This document shows positions 27,547 to 33,729 of a DNA stretch of 33,729 nt, one piece after another. This DNA comes from Microbacteriaceae bacterium (GTDB lineage: Bacteria; Actinomycetota; Actinomycetes; Actinomycetales; Microbacteriaceae), in NCBI GenBank assembly GCA_947455435.1, contig CANGNZ010000009.1, positions 1 through 33,729 on the forward strand. Direction: 5' to 3'. The notes under the pieces are model-generated. The model had not been told where the DNA came from. It saw only the letters and a program-made list of their open reading frames with translations, and searched no databases. Position numbers and translations under genes: made by a program. How positions within the stretch are numbered: the first letter of the stretch is position 1; each line of letters begins with the position of its first letter.

Positions 27547-28125
27547 ATGACTAAAACCGCAATCACCGCTGCCCAGATTTTGCCCGTGCTAGCCGAACGC
27601 TGGAGCCCTCGCTCGTTCGACACCAACTATGAGCTCCCCTCACACGAGCTGCTTTCGATTCTCGAGGCGGCACGATGGGCTCCTTCGGCCAACAACGCAC
27701 AGCCTTGGCGCTTCTCAGTGCTAAAGCGCGGCGACGCATTGCATACCGCGGTTTCAGCCGAAGGCCTTAGCGGTTTCAACCAGGCTTGGGCGCCAAACGC
27801 CTCAGCCCTCGTCGTAGTTTCTATCAAGACCCTTACTGCAGATGGCAAAGACAACCACTTCGCGCCATACGACGCCGGGCTAGCCGTGGCCAACCTTGTG
27901 ATTCAGGCTCACGAACTCGGCTTGCACGCACACCAGATCGGTGGCTTCGTTCCTGACGCGCTGCGCTCGATCCTTGAACTCGATGAAGACCTTCGCCCAA
28001 TCGTTGTAGTTGCAATCGGAAAGGTTGCCTCAGCCGATCAGCTCGAAGGCCCAGCCTACGAGCGCGAGATTCAGCCTCGCACTCGATTTGAGCTTGACGA
28101 AATCGTCTTGCACGGCAAGCCATAG
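27547..28125 (+). CDS. Nitroreductase family protein
   Basis: RWSPRSFDTNYELPSHELLSILEAARWAPSANNAQPWRFSVLKRG. Confidence 0.92.
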   Translation: MTKTAITAAQILPVLAERWSPRSFDTNYELPSHELLSILEAARWAPSANNAQPWRFSVLKRGDALHTAVSAEGLSGFNQAWAPNASALVVVSIKTLTADGKDNHFAPYDAGLAVANLVIQAHELGLHAHQIGGFVPDALRSILELDEDLRPIVVVAIGKVASADQLEGPAYEREIQPRTRFELDEIVLHGKP

Positions 28126-28128
28126 TCA

Positions 28129-28761
28129 ATGCATCATTTCGCGAGCATCTCAGACCAAATTGAGGGTTGGAGCACCCACACGGGCCCCATCCTGTTTTAC
28201 ATAGTGGTCTGGGGTCTCGTCTTTGCCGGCACCGGGCTGATGATCGGAGCCTTCACGCCGTTCATCACCGGTGACTCGCTAGTGTTTGCTGCAGGTGTGG
28301 TTGCTGGTTCTGCTGCTTCGGGTGTGAACATCTGGGTGATGGCGATCGGCGTAGGTATTGCCGCCTGGCTCGGCGACCAGGTTGGTTACGCGCTTGGCCG
28401 CCACTTTGGCAGGCCATACCTCGACAAACGCAAAGGCGCTTGGTTGCAGAAGTCGATCGCAAAGAGCGAAGGCTTTTACGCAAAATGGGGTTGGTGGGCG
28501 ATGGTCATTGGCCGCTTCATCCCTATGGTTCGCGCACTTGTCCCACCAATTGCCGGCATCTCAAAGATGAACTACTACAAGTTTTTTAGCGCAAACCTGG
28601 TTGGCGCCCTGACCTGGGGTGTTGGCCTGACCATCGCGGGTTTTTACGCGGCCACGATTCCAGCCGTGAAAAACGCCAGCTACCTGATCGCGGCTGGTTT
28701 TGTTGCTGCCTCGATTTTTGTTGGCGTGCGCTCTTGGCTCACGAACCGAAAACTAAAGTAG
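28129..28761 (+). CDS. DedA family membrane protein
   Basis: GAFTPFITGDSLVFAAGVVAG...LGDQVGYALGRHFGRPYL...FIPMVRALVPPIAGISKMNYYKF. Confidence 0.92.
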   Translation: MHHFASISDQIEGWSTHTGPILFYIVVWGLVFAGTGLMIGAFTPFITGDSLVFAAGVVAGSAASGVNIWVMAIGVGIAAWLGDQVGYALGRHFGRPYLDKRKGAWLQKSIAKSEGFYAKWGWWAMVIGRFIPMVRALVPPIAGISKMNYYKFFSANLVGALTWGVGLTIAGFYAATIPAVKNASYLIAAGFVAASIFVGVRSWLTNRKLK

Positions 28762-29290
28762 CCAATTCGCTCGAGCGCTCGCGGGCATAAAACTCGAGCT
28801 CCTGCGCAGACCACTCGGCCCAGTGTTCATCGCTACCCTCGCGCTCAACCCAGCGCTCAAAACGAACCTGCTCGTCAACCTCTAGCCAAACGCGAATCGC
28901 GCTGTGCTCGGCACTCACTCTGTTGAGCGCGCCAACGCCTTCGATGATCAACGGTGTGCCACCCCTAAACTCGCGCCACTTCACGCGCTCGCCAAGCTCC
29001 CAGTCCCACTCCTGCCAACTGGCACCAACGCCTTTGGCAAGTGCACCGAGAATCTGGCGATTCAAGATATCCACACCGGTCTCTAAACCGCGCCACCCCT
29101 CGTAGAGGTCGTCCATGTGAATCACACGAGGCAAAGATTCGCCCTCTTTGAATAGTCGGTTCTTCAAAGCTTCGGCGAGGGTGCTCTTGCCGCTACCAGC
29201 GCGGCCGTCCATCAGCAAAATCGGGGTGAGGTTGCCGAGTTCAACTGCCTCAAGGGTCAGTTCAACTAGTTGTTCTAGCGCTTCGCTCAC
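28739..29290 (-). CDS. P-loop uridine-kinase-like protein
   Basis: Walker A DGRAGSGKSTLAEAL, VIHMDDLYEGW; 3' end overlaps dedA by 23 nt. Confidence 0.75.
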   Translation of the reverse strand: MSEALEQLVELTLEAVELGNLTPILLMDGRAGSGKSTLAEALKNRLFKEGESLPRVIHMDDLYEGWRGLETGVDILNRQILGALAKGVGASWQEWDWELGERVKWREFRGGTPLIIEGVGALNRVSAEHSAIRVWLEVDEQVRFERWVEREGSDEHWAEWSAQELEFYARERSSELATLVFGS

Positions 29291-29299
29291 CGAACAAGC

Positions 29300-29875
29300 C
29301 TAAATCTGGTAGTCCTCAACAGTGACGTCTGGGTGTTTATCGAACCGGTAGCCACCACCGCGGACGGTTCGAATGATGTCTTCGTAACCGGCAATCTTGG
29401 CGCGTAGCCGGCGAATGTGAACATCGATGGTGCGCTCGTTCACGGCCGTCTCGTCTTCGTCGTCCCAGACAAGCTCAACAAGTTCTCGTCGGCTAATCGT
29501 TTCGCCCTGGTGATCGATCAGGTAGTTCAGTAACTCGAACTCCTTGAACGTGAGGTTCGCGCTCACGCCGTCGGCAAAGACCTTGCGACGTGGCACGTCA
29601 ACCAGGATTCCCTGCGGTTCGTCATCGTCGACTTCATCACCATCGGTGACGCGTGGGTCGCGAAGAGCGGCGCGAACTACGTCGATGTTGCGCCCGCCGA
29701 TGCCTTTAGGCGAAAGAGCGACAGCCGCATAGGTTTCGGTGCCGGGGGTGAGTTCGGCAAGTTTGGCTCGAAGCGCGTTCACAACTTCGGTCAGTGAGGT
29801 GCCGGCGGCAAGCGCCGATGATTCATCGAGTCCCACGTAGAGTGCGAACCCGCGTGCTTCTGTTTCGTTTGGCAT
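29300..29875 (-). CDS. OmpR/PhoB-type winged-helix transcriptional regulator without receiver domain
   Basis: LTFKEFELLNYLIDHQGETISRRELVELVWDDEDETAVNERTIDVHIRRLRAKIAGYEDIIRTVRGGGYRF. Confidence 0.9.
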   Translation of the reverse strand: MPNETEARGFALYVGLDESSALAAGTSLTEVVNALRAKLAELTPGTETYAAVALSPKGIGGRNIDVVRAALRDPRVTDGDEVDDDEPQGILVDVPRRKVFADGVSANLTFKEFELLNYLIDHQGETISRRELVELVWDDEDETAVNERTIDVHIRRLRAKIAGYEDIIRTVRGGGYRFDKHPDVTVEDYQI

Positions 29876-29925
29876 TTAATAAACCTTTTTTGAGTATGCG
29901 AAAAATAGGGGAGTCTGGGGTTTTG

Positions 29926-29967
29926 GTGCCGAATGCTAAACCGAGCGACGTTGGCGGGTAGCGGCAC
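29926..29967 (-). promoter_or_regulatory. Predicted RNA stem-loop between leader ORF and wHTH gene
   Basis: Minus strand GTGCCG...CGGCAC closing pairs with inner GCTA...TAGC. Confidence 0.4.
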
Positions 29968-30023
29968 TAGCGCATACACATAACGCCACGCATCAATGCG
30001 TTGAAAATCTTGGCGTTAGTCAT
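29967..30023 (-). CDS. Putative 18-aa leader/small ORF MTNAKIFNALMRGVMCMR
   Basis: ATG 30023 to TAG 29967 on minus; preceded by TAAAAT-AGGGGC (leaderless-type spacing); contains nested inverted repeats. Confidence 0.4.
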   Translation of the reverse strand: MTNAKIFNALMRGVMCMR

Positions 30024-30029
30024 GCCCCT

Positions 30030-30035
30030 ATTTTA
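30030..30035 (-). promoter_or_regulatory. -10 element TAAAAT, 6 nt before ATG 30023
   Basis: Minus strand CTCTAAAAT-AGGGGC-ATG. Confidence 0.4.
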
Positions 30036-30046
30036 GAGCCACAAAA

Positions 30047-33000
30047 CTACTTGGTTGTGACGGTCAACACCTTCGAAGCAACCGAGGAACCAACGCTATT
30101 GATCGCCTTGACTCTGAACTGGTAGCGGGTCTTGGTCTTCAGGCCGGTCACCGTAAGAGTCGTGCTCGTTGAGATCGGCTTCGTGACAGTTACCCAGTGT
30201 GCGCCATCTTTGGAGTACTCGACTATGAAGTTTGTCACCACTGCAGCATTTGCATTCGCCACTGGCTTCCAACCAAGAACAACCGAGGTGTTTTTAGCTG
30301 TGGCGCTGAGCGACGTTGGGGTGGCAGCCACGGTTGCGAGTGTTGTTGCCGAAACCGCATCGCTGTATGCGCCAACTCCACTCGAGGTAATCGGGGCGAC
30401 CCTGAAGAAATACTTCTTGCCAACCTTGAGGCCGGTCACGTCGAATGTGCGCGAGGCGAGGGGCTGGTGCGGCAAAGTCACCCAGGTTTGGCCATCGGTT
30501 GAGTATTGAACCTGGTAATCGGTGATCGCGTTGCCGCCGTTTGTTGCAGGGTTTGACCAGCTGAGACTCAAGTTCTTGTAGCTAAGATTCGACACCTGCG
30601 CGTTTAGCGGTTTGCTGGCTAGCGCGGTGCTCGTGGTAAATGTTCCGGTCAGGTATTCGCTCTGCCCGGCTTCGTTGGTGGCTGAAACTCGAACGCTGTA
30701 CTGCACGCCTGGTGCGAGCCCACCGATCGTGTAATTCAACGCAAGGGAGTTTGGGTTGCCGACGCGCGTCCAGGTTTGGCCGTCTCGTGAAACCTCAACC
30801 TTGAGGTCGCTGATCTGCGCCCCGCCGTTGTCGGCTGGGCCAGCGAAGCTAACCAAAGCGCTGTTGGAGGTCACATTCGTTAGCTGCAACGACTCGGGTG
30901 CGTTCGGTCTGGTGGCGCCAAGTGTCGTTACCTCGGCCGAGCCATAGTTGAGGGCCATGAAGGATGTGTCTTGACCAAGGGTCGCCCCGTTGTCACCACG
31001 CACCCTGAAGGTGTAGTGCGTGTTGGTCGCAAGGTTGCTGAGAGTAAGTGAACGATCAGTGGTTACACCGTTTTGAAGACTGTTCCAAGTTTGGCCGCCA
31101 TCGGTCGAATAATCGGTGACGTATTTTGTGAGACCAGGGTTGCCAAGGTTAGAAGGTGCATCCCAAGTCAAGGTTCCAGCCGTTTTCATCGAGTTGCTTG
31201 GAGTGAAGTTGACCGAGACTGGCTCCGATGGTTGGCCAGCTGGTGTTCGCAGGATTTTTAGCATTCCGACGTCTACCTGGGCGCTGCGTCCGTTGTAGTC
31301 GTTCACTGCCGCGACGCACTTGAAATCACCCGGTCTCATACCAAAAGGCAGATGAACGGTCACGTTTAAGGTGGCCAAGGTGTCGGTGAATGATGCCGAG
31401 TTTGTTGTGAAGGTGACTGCCGGGTTGTTTGACTGAAGTTGGAAGTGCGAGCCACCAAGAAGTTCATTCGACACGTCTGCGTAGAAGTAGTTGAAGTCGG
31501 ACGTGTCGACGCTGCCGTTGATGTACTTGGTGCACTGCATAACTGCTTGAACAATCGGGCGATTAGTCGAGACGCTGTAGGCCATGCGAACGTCGGAGCC
31601 AGCCGAACCGGTGTCGACCAAGTTGGCGCTTATCGTTGCCGAATCCACGCTCGGGTTCAGCGCAGTTTGCGGGGTAGAGTCGGTGACGGTAAGCGAAGCA
31701 ATGTTGTCAACCTGCGCGGTGTTTTGGGCTTTGTCGATAGAGAAGCTGTAGCAAACGTAGGTTCCTGGCACGGTGTCTTTTGGGATCACGAACGACCCAG
31801 TGACGTGAGCGTTCAGGCCGTCGTTGGTGGCAACGCGGTTCTCTGGCCGAATGTGGCCCATTCCGCTGATCCAACCGACATTGGTGCCACCGATACCAAA
31901 TCGATCCTCCCAGCCGCTAGTGCGGTTAATGCAGTCAACTTCGTCTTGCTGGAGGCCAGCGAGCTCATCGTGTGAGGTGTAGTCGAAGCCAACGTGGGCA
32001 TCTGCGTATGTCACATCGACAGTTGTTTGGTCCATTGTGAACGAAACTGTCGGCGCGCTCTTGTCGCTGCCAAAAAGCGAGTCCCAATTCGAAATCAAAG
32101 TCAGTGGCGTCGCGGTGGTGCCGGCACCAACGTTTCCGAGGGTGTCTTGGGTTGAGACTGTGCACGAGCCAGAACCGCTTGGCCACTCGTTTTGAGTCAG
32201 TGACAGGGTCGCCGTGTAATCAATGTTCGTCAAGGTCGAGATTCCCCAGCTTTGGGTTTTGACCGAAGGCTGCGCGTTGTACGAACCGAGCCCAAGCCAG
32301 TGCGACTTAAAGTCCAGGTTTCCCCAAATCTTGTCGCAGTGCCAGCTGATCCCGTTGATGCCGGTGAGGTCTGTGCCTGTGATGTGAACCGTCATCGTCG
32401 GGTTTGCAACAGTCAAGTCAACCGTGCTCGGGGTGAATTCAACACGTGCCACGGGCGCTTGGTCGTCATAGCGGCAAGTCTGAGTAATAACTTCACCGGT
32501 CGTGTAATCGCAGGTGTTTAGGCCTTCGCCGCCGTCAACGGTGTCGATGCCCGATCCACCAGAGACGATGTCGTTGCCCAACCCTCCTGCGAGGACGTCT
32601 GTGCCGGCCTCGCCGAAAATGTTGTCGCTCCCGGCGTCGCCCGAAATGTTGTCTTGGCCGTTGCCGCCGTTAAGAGTGTCGGCGCCTTCGCCACCAGCGA
32701 TTGTGTCGTTGCCTTCGCCACCGTTGAGTGCATCGTTGCCTGGCGTGCCTTCGATGTTGTCATCACCTGCACCGCCGTCAACGGTTGAACCGTAACCAAT
32801 GAGGCCGATGTAGTAGTCACTGCCGTCGCCAAGGTTGATTATGTTGTTGTCACCTTCGTCAACGATTGTGTCTTCTCCGCCCAGGGCGTTCACGGTGTCA
32901 TTGTTGCCGGTGATGCAGATCACATCGTTTGAGTTTGTGCCGTAAAAGACGGTGTTCGAATCGCTCACGGTAACCGTGCATTCAGGGGTGGCTGCCGTCG

Positions 33001-33070
33001 CCACAACGTGCTGACTAAAAGTTAGAGTCGTTGCAACCGCTACCGCGCCAAGAGCTTTAAGAATCCTCAT
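30047..33070 (-). CDS. Secreted RTX (hemolysin-type Ca-binding repeat) + fibronectin type III protein
   Basis: Signal peptide MRILKALGAVAVATTLTFSQHVVATAA; GGEGNDTIAGGEGADTLNGGNGQDNISGDAGSDNIFGEAGTDVLAGGLGND repeats; C-terminal FnIII units (PLNAQVSNLSYKNLSLSWSNPATNGGNAITDYQVQYSTDGQTW). Confidence 0.9.
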   Translation of the reverse strand: MRILKALGAVAVATTLTFSQHVVATAATPECTVTVSDSNTVFYGTNSNDVICITGNNDTVNALGGEDTIVDEGDNNIINLGDGSDYYIGLIGYGSTVDGGAGDDNIEGTPGNDALNGGEGNDTIAGGEGADTLNGGNGQDNISGDAGSDNIFGEAGTDVLAGGLGNDIVSGGSGIDTVDGGEGLNTCDYTTGEVITQTCRYDDQAPVARVEFTPSTVDLTVANPTMTVHITGTDLTGINGISWHCDKIWGNLDFKSHWLGLGSYNAQPSVKTQSWGISTLTNIDYTATLSLTQNEWPSGSGSCTVSTQDTLGNVGAGTTATPLTLISNWDSLFGSDKSAPTVSFTMDQTTVDVTYADAHVGFDYTSHDELAGLQQDEVDCINRTSGWEDRFGIGGTNVGWISGMGHIRPENRVATNDGLNAHVTGSFVIPKDTVPGTYVCYSFSIDKAQNTAQVDNIASLTVTDSTPQTALNPSVDSATISANLVDTGSAGSDVRMAYSVSTNRPIVQAVMQCTKYINGSVDTSDFNYFYADVSNELLGGSHFQLQSNNPAVTFTTNSASFTDTLATLNVTVHLPFGMRPGDFKCVAAVNDYNGRSAQVDVGMLKILRTPAGQPSEPVSVNFTPSNSMKTAGTLTWDAPSNLGNPGLTKYVTDYSTDGGQTWNSLQNGVTTDRSLTLSNLATNTHYTFRVRGDNGATLGQDTSFMALNYGSAEVTTLGATRPNAPESLQLTNVTSNSALVSFAGPADNGGAQISDLKVEVSRDGQTWTRVGNPNSLALNYTIGGLAPGVQYSVRVSATNEAGQSEYLTGTFTTSTALASKPLNAQVSNLSYKNLSLSWSNPATNGGNAITDYQVQYSTDGQTWVTLPHQPLASRTFDVTGLKVGKKYFFRVAPITSSGVGAYSDAVSATTLATVAATPTSLSATAKNTSVVLGWKPVANANAAVVTNFIVEYSKDGAHWVTVTKPISTSTTLTVTGLKTKTRYQFRVKAINSVGSSVASKVLTVTTK
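32500..32970 (-). repeat. RTX nonapeptide repeat region inside the RTX-FnIII CDS
   Basis: Tandem GGxGxDxLx-type units in translation; about 27-nt DNA periodicity. Confidence 0.8.
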
Positions 33071-33173
33071 GGTTTCCCCTTTTTATCCGGTGTTATTGCG
33101 ATTTTGGCAGAGAACAAACCAAATAACTCGGGCTTGGGTGAAAAATGACCGGTCAGACTCTTTTGGTGGTCAA

Positions 33174-33729
33174 TTAGTCGGCTAGGCCGTACAGGCGGTC
33201 GCCCGCGTCACCGAGGCCTGGCACGATGTAGCCAACCTCGTTGAGTTTTTCGTCCATGGCGCCGAGCACGAGGTTCACATTGCGAGAACCAACGTGGGCG
33301 CGAACAGCCTCAACGCCTTCTGGGGCGCCAATTAGGCAAATTGCGGTCACCTCGGTTGCCCCGCGCTCAAAGACGTAGTCGATTGAGTCTATCAGGGTGC
33401 CGCCGGTGGCAAGCATCGGGTCGATTATGTATACCTGTCGCCCGTTCAGGTCTTCTGGCAGGCGGTTGGCGTAGGTGAATGGCTGTAAGGTTTCTTCGTC
33501 ACGCTTGATGCCCAAGAAACCAACTTCGGCGGTAGGCAGCAACTTGACGATGCCCTCGAGCATGCCCAAACCTGCGCGCAAGATCGGCACGATAATCGGC
33601 CGCGGGCGACTGAGTTTTACGCCTTGAGTGCGAGTAACCGGCGTTTCGATCTCGATGTCTTGCACCGAGACATCCCTGGTGGCTTCGTAGGCAAGGAGGG
33701 TCACAAGTTCTTCAACCAGCTGGCGGAAC
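33174..33729 (-). CDS. upp: Uracil phosphoribosyltransferase, 5' end beyond window
   Basis: [29 protein letters not shown]-type core, [29 protein letters not shown]; frame stays open to 33729 ([12 protein letters not shown]). Confidence 0.95.
   Translation of the reverse strand, partial: FRQLVEELVTLLAYEATRDVSVQDIEIETPVTRTQGVKLSRPRPIIVPILRAGLGMLEGIVKLLPTAEVGFLGIKRDEETLQPFTYANRLPEDLNGRQVYIIDPMLATGGTLIDSIDYVFERGATEVTAICLIGAPEGVEAVRAHVGSRNVNLVLGAMDEKLNEVGYIVPGLGDAGDRLYGLAD

Noticed and set aside
32514-32832. Pro/Ser-rich (+) and Thr/Ala-rich (-) ORFs inside the RTX region
   Set aside because: Alternative frames of the RTX nonapeptide repeats; repetitive composition follows from the 27-nt repeat.
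32500-32970. Possible CRISPR-like or satellite array from the periodic DNA
   Set aside because: About 27-nt periodicity is in frame and encodes GGxGxDxLx RTX units; no identical repeats with unique spacers.

Overview
The window is actinobacterial chromosome, probably Microbacteriaceae-like judging from its protein families, with dense, mostly ordinary protein-coding content. Left edge: purQ (partial) and purS. These are followed by a surface/carbohydrate island: GH16 glucanase, two CotH-kinase paralogues, a DUF3048 lipoprotein, a DUF4956 membrane protein and a small membrane protein. Next come nucS, a GATase-like protein, a DUF1737 protein with histone-H1-like tails, and a histidine kinase/LuxR response regulator pair. 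The centrepiece (about 11.97-23.5 kb, + strand) is an apparently complete CMP-legionaminic acid pathway: legB, legC, legG, legI, PglD/LegH-like acetyltransferase, ptmE-like, legF. It is followed by two mutually paralogous, poorly characterised GT-B-like proteins, which are candidate new nonulosonate transferases, and by two Gfo/Idh/MocA oxidoreductases. No flagellin, pilin, Wzx or Wzy is visible. Right part: EamA transporter, a DUF6421-like protein with a gluzincin-like HDxxH...ExxxD signature, threonine aldolase, nitroreductase, DedA, a P-loop kinase, a winged-helix regulator preceded by a probable 18-aa leader ORF, a Sec-exported RTX + FnIII protein, and upp (partial). A recurring TANNNT-N6-8-start arrangement suggests widespread leaderless transcription, including one palindromic divergent promoter. 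No tRNA, rRNA, CRISPR array or transposase was recognised. All family assignments come from reading the sequence, not from searches.
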